Source: Nonomuraea jabiensis
GTDB taxonomy: Bacteria > Actinomycetota > Actinomycetes > Streptosporangiales > Streptosporangiaceae
Direction of reading: 5' to 3'
NCBI RefSeq assembly: GCF_014204795.1
Contig: NZ_JACHMB010000001.1
Span: forward strand, 6,646,501-6,710,500
DNA: 64,000 nucleotides
A model generated the notes under the pieces. That model saw only the letters and a list, made by a program, of their open reading frames with translations. It did not search any database and had not been told where the DNA came from. Shown in pieces: positions 17,338 to 25,606 of the stretch; position 1 is the first letter of the stretch; every line of letters begins with the position of its first letter. Made by a program: the position numbers and the translations under genes.

Positions 17338-17853
17338 GTGGCCGTGAGGCTGGTTTACGAGACTCACTCCATCACCGTGGACAACGAGACGGGCATCGTC
17401 ACCGGGTGGTTACCCGGGGGGCTTTCCGCGCGGGGGCGGGAGCTGGGGGAGCGGCGGAAGGCGGTGGACGTCGTTTACGCCTCCGACCTCCGGCGGGCGG
17501 TGCAGACGGCGGAGATCGCCTTTGCGGGCGGTGGCAAGGAGATCAGGCTCGATCGGCGGCTCGGGGAGTGCGACTACGGGATCTACAACGGGCGGCCGGT
17601 CAGTGAGGTGGCGGCGTTGCGGAGGCACATCGATACGCCGTGGCCGGGAGGGCAGAGCTATCGGCAGGTTGTGGCGGAGATGGCGGGGTTTCTGCGGGAG
17701 GTGATGGACGAGTGGCAGGGGGATCTGGTGCTCGTGGTGTCGCGTTCCGCCAATCGGTGGGCGTTGCAGAATCTGCTGGACGGGACTCCGTTGGAGGAGT
17801 TGGTTGACGCGCCGTTCGAGTGGCGGCCGGGGTGGGAGTACAGCATCGCCTGA
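17338..17853 (+). CDS. Histidine phosphatase superfamily protein, probable catalytic His lost
   Basis: A 171-residue protein of the phosphoglycerate-mutase-like fold. The usual RHGE motif is replaced by YETHSITVDNE, keeping one His; SDLRRAVQTAEIAF and LGECDYGIYNG are conserved family segments. The second catalytic region reads LVVSRSANRWALQNLL, where relatives I recall have a His before SANRW; here it is Arg. It may be an inactive or binding-only member. GTG start at 17338. It is the first chromosomal gene beyond the tRNA. Confidence 0.8.
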   Translation: MAVRLVYETHSITVDNETGIVTGWLPGGLSARGRELGERRKAVDVVYASDLRRAVQTAEIAFAGGGKEIRLDRRLGECDYGIYNGRPVSEVAALRRHIDTPWPGGQSYRQVVAEMAGFLREVMDEWQGDLVLVVSRSANRWALQNLLDGTPLEELVDAPFEWRPGWEYSIA

Positions 17854-17995
17854 GGTGGGGGGAGGGTGGGGTGCCCTCCCCGGGGTGGGGGTGTTTCCGG
17901 TCCGCGGGGTGGCGGCGGAGTCCGGGAGTCAGAGGGCGGGGTGGAGTCCGGGGCAGATGGTGTTCGGGGTGGGGGCGAGAAGGCGGTGCGGGGGC

Positions 17996-18928
17996 TTACG
18001 GGGCGGTGCCGTAGCCGGGGTTGCGGACCAGCCAGTCTTGGTAGACCGGGCTGCGGCGTACGGCGTCCATGTGGGCCTGCTTGGCCTGTGTCACCACCCA
18101 GTCGGCGTCGCGGGCGGTGGGATGGTGGCCGAGGAGTTGGCGCCAGCGCAGCGGTGCGCCGGCGAACGGGACCATGGTCAGGCCCTGGGCGGCCTGGTGG
18201 GTGGCCTGGCAGAGTACGACCGCGCGGCCGACCTGGGCGAGGTGGGTGCAGGTTGAGACGTCCGTCTCGTAGATCGTGCCCGGGGTGAATCCCGCCCGCG
18301 CGCACGCCGTGGCGAAGCAGTCGGCGAAGCAGCCGTCGCCGGGTGTCACCGCCCACTGCTCGCCGGCGAGGTCGGCGAGCTCCACCTCCTTCTCCTTGGC
18401 GGCCGGATGGTCCTCGCCGACCAGGCAGAACACGGGGTCGAGGCTGATCGTCTCCCACATGAGCGCACCGGTGGGGGTGCCGGAGTCGCCGCAGGCGCCG
18501 GTCAGTACGTAGTCGAGGCGGCCGAGCTCGACCATGCTGGTCAACTCGTGGGCCGACCACGAGGTGTACGTGCTGACCGCCCCTTCCGCGGCGAGCCGGT
18601 CGACCAGGCCGCCCAGTATGGGGCCGTTGGTGGCGCCGATGCGGAATCCGGGGGAGGGGGCGGCGGCGAAACGTACGGCTTCCTCCTGGAGTTCCTGTGC
18701 CGCGGGAAGCAGCACTCGCGCCCTGGAGAGCACGAGCTCGCCCAGCCTGGTGGGCCGCGCGCCATGCCTGTCGCGCTCGAACAGCCTGCCGCCGAGCACC
18801 CGCTCGATGCGCTTGAGCTGGGCGGTCAGGGCCGGCTGGGCCAGCCCGAGCTGGGATGCGGCCTTGCTCACACTTCCCGCGTCCGCGACCGCACGGACGA
18901 TCCTGAGGTGCCTGAGCTCGAGGTCCAT
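17996..18928 (-). CDS. LysR-family transcriptional regulator
   Basis: A 310-residue protein: N-terminal winged HTH (LRHLRIVRAVADAGSVSKAASQLGLAQPALTAQ split by its turn) and a C-terminal periplasmic-binding-like effector domain (DYVLTGACGDSGTPTGALMW, AVTPGDGCFADCFATAC). I place the start at the ATG at 18928 (MDLELRHLRI), the normal distance before the HTH; an upstream in-frame ATG adds 14 unlikely residues. A dyad at 18960-18996 in the upstream gap is a candidate binding site. The divergent neighbour is a DUF6158 gene. Confidence 0.85.
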   Translation of the reverse strand: MDLELRHLRIVRAVADAGSVSKAASQLGLAQPALTAQLKRIERVLGGRLFERDRHGARPTRLGELVLSRARVLLPAAQELQEEAVRFAAAPSPGFRIGATNGPILGGLVDRLAAEGAVSTYTSWSAHELTSMVELGRLDYVLTGACGDSGTPTGALMWETISLDPVFCLVGEDHPAAKEKEVELADLAGEQWAVTPGDGCFADCFATACARAGFTPGTIYETDVSTCTHLAQVGRAVVLCQATHQAAQGLTMVPFAGAPLRWRQLLGHHPTARDADWVVTQAKQAHMDAVRRSPVYQDWLVRNPGYGTAP

Positions 18929-18959
18929 AAGGGGACGGTAAGGCGGCGATCTCTTACAA

Positions 18960-18996
18960 ACAATGCCCATATGTCAGGAAATGTGACAGATATTGT
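18960..18996. promoter_or_regulatory. Dyad in the LysR / DUF6158 divergent promoter
   Basis: ACAAT and ATATGTCA on the left mirror TGACAGATAT and ATTGT on the right around a 7-base centre (GGAAATG). The core TGTCA-N7-TGACA has the form of a LysR T-N11-A box. It lies 32 bp from the LysR start and 28 bp from the DUF6158 gene, suiting autoregulation; binding is inferred. Confidence 0.5.
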
Positions 18997-19023
18997 CGGG
19001 GGTCTCTGGGGTAGGGGGAGCCC

Positions 19024-19251
19024 ATGACGACGATGGGAATAGATCCGGCGCAGCTCAGCGACGAGGATCTGGTGCGCGAACTGCGGCAACTGCACGCGAC
19101 CCGGAGCGACACCTTCTTCCACGGGTCGGACGACGCTCTGGCGATGCACACGTCCCGCATGAACGAACTGGAGTCCGAATACCTCAGCCGCAACCCGGAC
19201 CGTGAGGTCGACCCGAACCGGCTGAGGGAGGGGGCGAGACAGCGATCATGA
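19024..19251 (+). CDS. DUF6158-family small protein
   Basis: A 75-residue hydrophilic, mostly helical protein (DPAQLSDEDLVRELRQLHATR; SRMNELESEYLSRNPDREVD). The sequence matches my recollection of the actinobacterial DUF6158 family, which has no known function. Its stop overlaps the next start by 4 bp, so the two are translationally coupled. Confidence 0.75.
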   Translation: MTTMGIDPAQLSDEDLVRELRQLHATRSDTFFHGSDDALAMHTSRMNELESEYLSRNPDREVDPNRLREGARQRS

Positions 19252-19484
19252 CCGAGAGCCACGATGTGCAGGCTCTGTCGGACGTCGACATCTACGTCTA
19301 CGAGGCGGTGGCGTCTCTGGCGGTGGAGCACGGCATGGCGGTACCGGCCGCGCTGGTGCGGGCGTCCGGGCTGACCGAGGAGCAGGTGCGCGAGAGCCTC
19401 AAGCACCTGATCGAGCATGGGTACGTGGTGCCCAGGCAGGACGGGTACGCCCTCGGGGCCCACACGTTCGAGGTGGAGTACTGA
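19248..19484 (+). CDS. Small winged-helix-like protein
   Basis: A 78-residue protein: IYVYEAVASLAVEHGMAV, then LVRASGLTEEQVRESLKHLIEHGYV and a C-terminal strand pair, the pattern of a compact winged helix-turn-helix without an effector domain. ATGA overlap with the DUF6158 gene implies joint function. Family name not recognised; could be a DNA-binding or protein-interaction module. Confidence 0.65.
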   Translation: MTESHDVQALSDVDIYVYEAVASLAVEHGMAVPAALVRASGLTEEQVRESLKHLIEHGYVVPRQDGYALGAHTFEVEY

Positions 19485-19612
19485 GGCGTCCTCGGGCGTC
19501 GCCGGGCGTTGCCTGGCGTCCCCGGCCTGTGCCGCATGAGCGCCCCACGTGCGTGCCGATGCCTGCGAAAGAACGGGTGAAGGAGCTGGTCAGGGTCGGT
19601 GCCATTGAGGTG

Positions 19613-19636
19613 GCGGCCAGGGCCGGCCCTGGCCGC
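19613..19636. terminator. Perfect palindrome between convergent genes, candidate bidirectional terminator
   Basis: A 24-bp perfect palindrome centred on GGGCC/GGCCC (arms GCGGCCAGGGCC) lies between the stop of the small wHTH gene and the stop of the minus-strand 53-residue gene 12 bp beyond. No T-run on either side, as is usual for actinomycete terminators. Confidence 0.55.
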
Positions 19637-19647
19637 GGCAGGGGCGG

Positions 19648-19809
19648 TCAGAGGCGTCTCACTCGGGCCCAGGCCACGAAGGCGCCCCCGAAGACGGCCA
19701 TGGCGAGGCCGGTCCACAGGTTGATCGCGCTCCCGAGCGCCCCGGCGACGACGAGGATCACGCCGTACACCAGGAACAACCCACCGATCACCATCCGGAT
19801 GTCACTCAC
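19648..19809 (-). CDS. Small two-TM membrane protein partner of SSS symporter
   Basis: A 53-residue protein with two hydrophobic segments (MVIGGLFLVYGVILVVAGAL and LWTGLAMAVFGGAFVAWA) separated by a short loop, ending RVRRL. GTG start overlapping the symporter stop codon. Tiny membrane proteins directly after an SSS transporter are known accessory subunits in some actinobacterial operons; the role here is inferred from position. Confidence 0.75.
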   Translation of the reverse strand: MSDIRMVIGGLFLVYGVILVVAGALGSAINLWTGLAMAVFGGAFVAWARVRRL

Positions 19810-21437
19810 AGAATCACCCCGTACATCACAACGGCCAAGATGAGGGCGCCCGTGCCGAGCAGCACCGGCGAGCGGTACCAGCGCGCGTCGCCTGCCAGCG
19901 CGTCGTCCTCCAGGTCGGTGGCGTTGAGCCCGTAGACGAGCCCGCGCAGCTCCTCGGCGGGCTTGGGCGTGGTGACCAGCGTGACCGCCACCGACACGAT
20001 CACGTCCACGACGAACGCCAGGCCCGCGCCCCAGAAGCTGGCGTTCAGCTCGGTGCCGAAGTCCACGATCCCGGCCTTGAACGCGATGTACGACGCGAAG
20101 GCCGCCAGCGTGCCGGCGAGCAGCCCCCAGAAGCCGGCCCACGGCGTCATCCGCCGCCAGAAGAGACCGACGATGAACGTCGCGAAGAGCGGCGCGTTGA
20201 AGAACGAGAAGAGGGCCTGCAGGTAGTTCATGATGTTGGAGTAGCCGGCCGCGATGAACGCCGTCCCGACGCCCAGCGCCACGCCCGCGACGGTCGCGAT
20301 CCGGCCCACCCGCAAGTAGTAGCCGTCGTCGCGGTCCGGCCGCAGGTGCGCCTGCCAGATGTCGTTGGTGAAGACCGTGTTGAACCCGCTGATGTTGGCC
20401 GCCATCCCCGCCATGAAGGAGGCCAGCAGCCCGGTCACCGCGACCCCGAGCACGCCGTTCGGCAGCAGGTCCCGCATGAGCAGCGGGATCGCGTTGTTGT
20501 ACGGCTGCTCCTGCCCCCAGCCGCTGAACAGCACCAGCGCGATCATCCCCGGCAGCACCGTCACCAGCGGGATGAACAGCTTCGGGTACGCGGCGATGAT
20601 CGGCGTGAGCCGGGCCGCGTTCGTGTTCTTGGCCGACAGTGCCCGCTGCACCTCGGCGAAGTTCGTGGTCCAGTACCCGAAGGACAGCACGAACCCGAGG
20701 CCGAACACGATCCCGATCCAGTGCGCGTGCATCGGGTTGTCGCCCGCCGTGCCCGCCCACGTGTGCAGGCCGCCCTCGCCGAGCGTGCTCTGCCGTACCT
20801 TGTCCGCCAGCCCCGAGAAGCCGCCCACCTTGATCAGCCCGAGCACGGTCAGCGGGATCAGCCCGGCGAGGATCACGAAGAACTGCAGCACCTCGTTGTA
20901 GATCGCGGAGGAGAGCCCGCCGAGCGTGATGTACGCCAGCACGATCACCGCCGAGACCACCACCGAGACCGGCAGCGGCCAGCCCAGCAGCGCCTCCATG
21001 ACCAGGGCGAGGGCGTAGAGGTTCACGCCCGCGATGAGGATCTGCGCGACCGCGAACGTGAGCGCGTTCAGCAGCTGCGTGGCGCCGTTGAAGCGCCTGC
21101 GCAGGAACTCGGGGACGCTGCGGACCTTGGAGCGGTAGTAGAAGGGCATCATCACGATACCGAGGAAGACCATGGCGGGCACGGCGCCGATCCAGTAGTA
21201 GTGCACGGTCATGGCGCCGTACTGCACGCCGTTGGCCGCCATGCCGAGGATCTCGATCGCGCCCAGGTTGGCCGAGACGAACGCCAGCCCGGTGATCCAC
21301 GCGGGCAGGCCGCGCCCGGCCAGGAAGAAGTCGAGGCTGGAGCTGATCCGTTTGCGCGCCGCTAACCCGATGGCGAGCACCGTGGCGAAGTAGATCGCGA
21401 TGAGGACGTAGTCGAGGAGGTTCACGTCGAGACGCAC
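19806..21437 (-). CDS. Sodium:solute symporter family (SSS) transporter
   Basis: A 543-residue integral membrane protein of the SSS/LeuT fold with about 13 membrane segments. Signatures: DYVLIAIYFATVLAIGLAAR at the start, DFFLAGRGLPAWITGLAFVS, GGLSSAIYNEVLQFFVILAG, and the Na-binding region AVTGLLASFMAGMAANISGFN. Substrate not predictable from sequence; related proteins carry sugars or carboxylates. Start uncertain: GTG at 21437 is chosen, with GTG 21425 and ATG 21467 possible. Coupled to the 53-residue membrane protein downstream. Confidence 0.85.
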   Translation of the reverse strand: MRLDVNLLDYVLIAIYFATVLAIGLAARKRISSSLDFFLAGRGLPAWITGLAFVSANLGAIEILGMAANGVQYGAMTVHYYWIGAVPAMVFLGIVMMPFYYRSKVRSVPEFLRRRFNGATQLLNALTFAVAQILIAGVNLYALALVMEALLGWPLPVSVVVSAVIVLAYITLGGLSSAIYNEVLQFFVILAGLIPLTVLGLIKVGGFSGLADKVRQSTLGEGGLHTWAGTAGDNPMHAHWIGIVFGLGFVLSFGYWTTNFAEVQRALSAKNTNAARLTPIIAAYPKLFIPLVTVLPGMIALVLFSGWGQEQPYNNAIPLLMRDLLPNGVLGVAVTGLLASFMAGMAANISGFNTVFTNDIWQAHLRPDRDDGYYLRVGRIATVAGVALGVGTAFIAAGYSNIMNYLQALFSFFNAPLFATFIVGLFWRRMTPWAGFWGLLAGTLAAFASYIAFKAGIVDFGTELNASFWGAGLAFVVDVIVSVAVTLVTTPKPAEELRGLVYGLNATDLEDDALAGDARWYRSPVLLGTGALILAVVMYGVIL

Positions 21438-21522
21438 GGCAAGCCCGCTACCCCGGAAACACGCCATATCACGCGGGCCGCGCCGCCTGGGGCGGAGCGC
21501 CGAACGCGGATACTGTCAGGGA

Positions 21523-22305
21523 GTGAACGTCGCCGATCTCAGCCCGGCACAGGCGCGGGAGCGCTTCCGCGCCGGCGAGCGCGTGCCCACGGCGGGGTGG
21601 TGCCGGGGGTGGACGCAGGCCAACCTGATCGCGGTGCCCCGGCGGCTGCGCTACGAGCTGCTGCTGTTCGCCCACCTCAACCCGCAGGCGTGCCCCGTGC
21701 TGGACGTGGGGGAGCCGGGCGCCTGGTCCACGCCGCTGTTCCCCGGCGACCTCCGTACCGACCTGCCCGGATACCGGCTCTACCGCGACGGCGAGCCGGT
21801 CGCGGACCTCGGCGACGTGGTGGAGCGGTGGCGGGACGACCTGGTGCCGTTCCTCATCGGGTGCAGCTTCACCTTCGAGCGGGCGCTGCTCGCGGCCGGG
21901 GTGCCGGTGCGGCATCTGGAGCTGGGGACGAATGTGCCGATGTACGTCACGGACGTGGCCTGCGAGGCGGCCGGGAGCCTGTCGGGGCCGCTGGTCGTGT
22001 CGATGCGGCCGGTGCCGGACGAGCTGGTGAAGACGGCGATCGAGGTGAGCGGGCAGTACCCGATGGTGCACGGGGCGCCGGTGCACGTCGGCGACCCTGC
22101 GGGGATCGGGATCCGCGACCTGGCCCGGCCGGACTTCGGCGATGCGGTCGAGGTGCGGGAGGGGGAGGTGCCGCTGTTCTGGGCGTGCGGGGTGACGCCG
22201 CAGGCGGCGGTCATGGCCAGCGGCGTCGAGTACGCGATCGGCCACCTGCCGGGGCACATGGCGATCCTGGACGCCCGCGACGACGACTACCGCGTGCCGT
22301 CCTGA
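21523..22305 (+). CDS. DUF1445 / D-glutamate cyclase-like hydro-lyase
   Basis: A 260-residue protein matching the YcsI/DUF1445 family: ARERFRAGERVPTAGWCRGW near the start, IGCSFTFERALLAAGVPVRH in the centre, then MVHGAPVHVGDP and FWACGVTPQAAVMAS. Members are annotated as putative hydro-lyases and one mammalian relative as D-glutamate cyclase; substrate here unknown. GTG start. Divergent from the SSS symporter with only about 85 bp between the start codons, so the two may be co-regulated. Confidence 0.8.
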   Translation: MNVADLSPAQARERFRAGERVPTAGWCRGWTQANLIAVPRRLRYELLLFAHLNPQACPVLDVGEPGAWSTPLFPGDLRTDLPGYRLYRDGEPVADLGDVVERWRDDLVPFLIGCSFTFERALLAAGVPVRHLELGTNVPMYVTDVACEAAGSLSGPLVVSMRPVPDELVKTAIEVSGQYPMVHGAPVHVGDPAGIGIRDLARPDFGDAVEVREGEVPLFWACGVTPQAAVMASGVEYAIGHLPGHMAILDARDDDYRVPS

Positions 22306-22403
22306 CCGTCGTGCCGTGAAGGTGCCCGTACGCGGATTTGCGTACGCGGGTGCCTCGTCTCGGCGGACGACCCCGGGCGCCGCCCAGGTCAGACTCCTTG
22401 ACC

Positions 22404-23693
22404 ATGCTGACCGTCTTGACCAGGGCGTTCCGGGTGCCGGAGCTGCGTAAGAAGTTGCTGTTCACGCTGGGGCTCATCGCGTTGTTCCGCCTGGGGCAGC
22501 TCATGCCCTCCCCGGGGGTGGACGTGGTGGCCGTACGGGAGTGCGTGGGGTCGGCCAAGGGTGGCCTGTTCGACATGGTGCAGATGCTCAGCGGGGGCGC
22601 GATGCTGCAGCTGTCGGTGTTCGCGCTGGGCGTCATGCCGTACATCACGGCCAGCATCATCATGCAGCTCTTCGCCGTGCTGGTGCCCCGGCTGGAGGCC
22701 CTCAGGAAGGAAGGGCAGCGGGGCCAGGCGAAGATCACCCAGTACACGCGCTACCTGACCGTCGGGCTCGCCGTGCTGAACGCCGGGACGATCGTCGCGC
22801 TCGCCCGCTCCCGGCAGCTGCTGCCCGGGTGCGCGAAGCCGCTGCTGCGTGACGAGGGGCTGCTGCCCGTGACCGTGATCGTGCTGACCATGGTGGCCGG
22901 GGCCTGCGTGGTCATGTGGCTCGGCGAGCTGGTCACGGACCGGGGCATCGGGAACGGCATGTCCATCCTGATGTTCACGCAGGTCGTGGCCGTCTTCCCG
23001 GGATACATGGCGAAGATCTTCGTGATGAGCCCGGTGAGTTTCGTGGTGATGACGGCGGCCGGGCTGTGCCTGGTGGCGGCCGTGGTGTTCGTGGAGCAGG
23101 CGCAGCGGCGGATCCCCGTGCAGTACGCGAAGCGGATGGTGGGGCGGCGGATGTACGGGGGCGGCAACACCTACATCCCGCTGAAGGTGAACCAGGCGGG
23201 GATCGTGCCGGTGATCTTCACCTCCTCGCTGCTGTACCTGCCGACGCTGGCGGCGCCGCTGCTGGGGGACTCGGCGCGGACGTGGGTGGAGCTCAACCTG
23301 ACCTCGGGGACGCATCCGCTCTACATGAGCGTGTACGTGCTGCTCATCGTCGCCTTCGCGTACTTCTACGTGTCGATCACCTTCAATCCCGTGGAGGTGG
23401 CGGACAACATGCGGCGCTACGGGGGCTTCGTCCCCGGGATCCGGCCGGGCGGGCCCACGGCGCGCTACCTGGCGTACGTGCTCTCCCGGCTGACCGCGCC
23501 CGGGGCGCTCTACCTTGGGGTGCTGGCGCTGGTGCCGCTGGTGGCGTTCGCGATCCTGCGGGATCCGGGTACGCAGCAGAACTTCCCGTTCGGCGGGACG
23601 AGCGTGCTGATCATGGTCGGCGTCGGGCTGGACACCGTCAAGCAGATCGAGTCCCAGCTCCAGCAGCGCAACTACGAGGGTTTCCTGCGGTGA
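22404..23693 (+). CDS. secY: SecY-type protein translocase channel, orphan copy
   Basis: A 429-residue ten-TM protein, the pore of the Sec translocon. The family N-terminus is clear (RAFRVPELRKKLLFTLGLIA), with the plug region, MPYITASIIMQLFAVLVPRL, RRIPVQYAKRMVG and the C-terminal KQIESQLQQRNYEGFLR. ATG at 22404 places the conserved start correctly. In actinobacteria secY normally sits in the ribosomal spc operon before adk and map; here the neighbours are a DUF1445 gene and a two-component pair, so this is likely an additional secY copy, although a relocated single copy cannot be excluded from this window. Confidence 0.9.
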   Translation: MLTVLTRAFRVPELRKKLLFTLGLIALFRLGQLMPSPGVDVVAVRECVGSAKGGLFDMVQMLSGGAMLQLSVFALGVMPYITASIIMQLFAVLVPRLEALRKEGQRGQAKITQYTRYLTVGLAVLNAGTIVALARSRQLLPGCAKPLLRDEGLLPVTVIVLTMVAGACVVMWLGELVTDRGIGNGMSILMFTQVVAVFPGYMAKIFVMSPVSFVVMTAAGLCLVAAVVFVEQAQRRIPVQYAKRMVGRRMYGGGNTYIPLKVNQAGIVPVIFTSSLLYLPTLAAPLLGDSARTWVELNLTSGTHPLYMSVYVLLIVAFAYFYVSITFNPVEVADNMRRYGGFVPGIRPGGPTARYLAYVLSRLTAPGALYLGVLALVPLVAFAILRDPGTQQNFPFGGTSVLIMVGVGLDTVKQIESQLQQRNYEGFLR

Positions 23694-23694
23694 G

Positions 23695-24555
23695 TCAGAC
23701 GCTGAGCCCGGCTCGCATGGCGAAGACCACGAGCTGGGCCCGGTCCCTGGCGCGCAGTTTGACCATGGCGCGGCTGACGTGGGTGCGGACGGTGTCGGGG
23801 CTGATCACCAGCTCCTTGGCGATCTCCTCGTTCGACCGGCCGGTGGCCACCCACGCCACCAGCTCCCGCTCGCGGGGCGTGAGCGTCTCCAGCCCTTCGA
23901 CCGGCTCGGTGCCGTGCCGCCCGAACCTTCCGATGACCTTCTTGGTGATCGCCGGTGACAGCAGCGCCTCTCCGGCGGCCACCACGCGTACGGCGTTGAC
24001 CAGCTCCTCGGGGGCGCTGTCCTTGAGCAGGAAGCCGCTGGCGCCGGCCTGGAGGGCGGCGAAGACGTACTCGTCGACGGCGAAGGTCGTCACCACGACG
24101 ATCCTGGTGGCGCGGAGCTCGGGGTCGTCGGCGATGGCCCGCAGCACGGCCAGCCCGTCCATGCCGGGCATGCGGATGTCGAGCAGCAGGACGTCGGGGC
24201 GGGTGCGGCGGATCAGCGCGAGCGCGGCGGCGCCGTCGGCGGCCTCGCCGACGCACTCCATCCCGGGCGCGCGCTCCAGCAGGGCCCGCAGCCCCATCCG
24301 CACGACCGCCTGATCGTCGGCGACGGCCACCCTGACCACACCCTCCGGCGACGCCGCACCGCCCAGGGCGGTCGCGTCGTGCGAGGGGGTGGCGCTGTGC
24401 GGGGCGGTCGCGTCGTGCGAGGGGGTGGCGCTGTGCGGGGCGGTCGCGTCGTGCGAGGGGGTGGCGCCGTCCGAAGGGATCGTGCCGTGCGGGGAAGTCA
24501 CGCCGTCCGGGGAGGGCGCCCGGTTCGGGGTGGGTGTGCGGTCGGGAGTGGTCAC
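23695..24555 (-). CDS. NarL/LuxR-type response regulator with repeat-expanded N-terminus
   Basis: A 286-residue protein. Residues about 1-70 are a Pro/Ser/Thr/His/Ala-rich tail with the unit DATAPHSATPSH in tandem. The receiver domain follows (VRVAVADDQAVVRMGLRALL, phospho-Asp in VLLLDIRMPGMDG, Lys in FLLKDSAPEE), then the LuxR HTH (LTPRERELVAWVATGRSNEE; VRTHVSRAMVKLRARDRA). GTG start overlaps the kinase stop (GTGA). Relatives start directly at the receiver, so the tail is an unusual addition; a start closer to VRVAVADD cannot be excluded. Confidence 0.85.
   Translation of the reverse strand: MTTPDRTPTPNRAPSPDGVTSPHGTIPSDGATPSHDATAPHSATPSHDATAPHSATPSHDATALGGAASPEGVVRVAVADDQAVVRMGLRALLERAPGMECVGEAADGAAALALIRRTRPDVLLLDIRMPGMDGLAVLRAIADDPELRATRIVVVTTFAVDEYVFAALQAGASGFLLKDSAPEELVNAVRVVAAGEALLSPAITKKVIGRFGRHGTEPVEGLETLTPRERELVAWVATGRSNEEIAKELVISPDTVRTHVSRAMVKLRARDRAQLVVFAMRAGLSV
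24367..24474. repeat. 36-bp tandem repeats inside the response-regulator gene
   Basis: Units start at 24367, 24403 and 24439, each beginning GGCGGTCGCGTCGTGCGAGG. The first two are identical over 36 bp and the third diverges at its end. Being a multiple of three, copy changes keep the frame and lengthen or shorten the protein tail by 12 residues. Confidence 0.85.
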
Positions 24556-25562
24556 GCGGAGGTCCGGGGGAAGCGGGCGGTCACCTGGAAGCCGCCGCCC
24601 TCGCGCGGTCCGGCGGCGAGGTGGCCGCCCGCTTCGGTGACCCTGGCGCGCATCCCGGCCAGCCCGCGCCCTTCACCCGCGCCCGTACGGCCCACGCCCC
24701 GATCGGCCACCTCCACCACGAACTCGCCCCGACCCTCGCCCACTCGCACGAGCACCCTGGTGGGCCCCGCGTGGTGCAGGACGTTGGTCAGCGACTCGCG
24801 CACCACCCCGTAGACGGCGGCCTGGAGGTGGGCGGGCACGGCGAGGTCGGCGGGCTCGACGTCCACCGGCAGGCCCGCCGCCCGCACGCCGTCGATCAGC
24901 CCGGCGAGATCGGCCCTGGGCGGGTCGATGCCGTCGAGCGCCGCCCGCAGTTGGGCGAGCGCCGTCGTGCTGGTCTCCCTGATCGCCCGCAGCGAGGCGC
25001 GCGCCTGCTCGGGGTCGTCGTCCAGGGTCACGAGCGCGATCCCGGCCTGCATGGCGATGGCCGCCAGCCCGTGCCCGGCCGCGTCGTGCACCTCGCCGGC
25101 GATCCTGGCCCGCTCGGCCGCCAGCACGTCGGGCCCGGCGCCGTCGGTGGAACGCACCGTGGTGAGCCGGTGCGGCTGGGCGGCGGGGATGCCCCACGCC
25201 GCCGGCTCGGCACGCACGGACTCGGCGAAAAGCGACGTCGGCTCGGCGAAAAGCGACGTCGGCTCGGCGCGCACGGACTCGGCGGCGAACGACGGCAGCT
25301 CGGCGCGTACGGACTCCGCGGCGAATGACGGTGGCTCGGCGAGTACGGACCCGGCGGCAAACGGCGGTGGCTCGGTGTCCGCGGCGGCCGCAGCGGCCGC
25401 GGCGCGGGCCTGGGCGAGGCCGCTGAACGACCAGGGGACGGCCAGCCACCCCGCCCACGCCAGCATGATCACGACGGGGACGTCGCCGAACCGGCTGAGG
25501 CGTGACAGGGCGGCGAGCGGCCGGCGCAGGCGGCCGGCCCTGTGCGTCTGCTCCGTCACCAT
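24552..25562 (-). CDS. Sensor histidine kinase (HisKA_3 type) with repeat-expanded linker
   Basis: A 336-residue kinase partner of the downstream regulator. One membrane segment (VPVVIMLAWAGWLAVPW) precedes an Ala-rich stretch and a linker with repeated PSFAAESVRAE and TSLFAE units (about residues 60-115). The HisKA_3 dimerisation helix has the phospho-His in RARIAGEVHDAAGHGLAAIA, and the ATPase domain has VVRESLTNVLHHAG (N-box) and GEGRGLAGMRARV (G-box). Relatives usually carry several N-terminal TM segments; only one is obvious here, so the sensor part may be reduced. Start ATG 25562, with GTG 25568 possible. Confidence 0.85.
   Translation of the reverse strand: MVTEQTHRAGRLRRPLAALSRLSRFGDVPVVIMLAWAGWLAVPWSFSGLAQARAAAAAAAADTEPPPFAAGSVLAEPPSFAAESVRAELPSFAAESVRAEPTSLFAEPTSLFAESVRAEPAAWGIPAAQPHRLTTVRSTDGAGPDVLAAERARIAGEVHDAAGHGLAAIAMQAGIALVTLDDDPEQARASLRAIRETSTTALAQLRAALDGIDPPRADLAGLIDGVRAAGLPVDVEPADLAVPAHLQAAVYGVVRESLTNVLHHAGPTRVLVRVGEGRGEFVVEVADRGVGRTGAGEGRGLAGMRARVTEAGGHLAAGPREGGGFQVTARFPRTSA
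25206..25375. repeat. In-frame tandem repeats inside the histidine-kinase gene
   Basis: Repeated 24- and 36-bp units built from CTCGGCGAAAAGCGACGTCG and related GCTCGGCGCG-type blocks encode the kinase linker repeats (PTSLFAE twice, PSFAAESVRAE about three times). All are multiples of three, so they expand the linker without breaking the frame. Confidence 0.75.
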
Positions 25563-25606
25563 CCCCACCCGGCCAAGGCTCGTGTTGCCCCGATCCTAGC
25601 GAGCTT

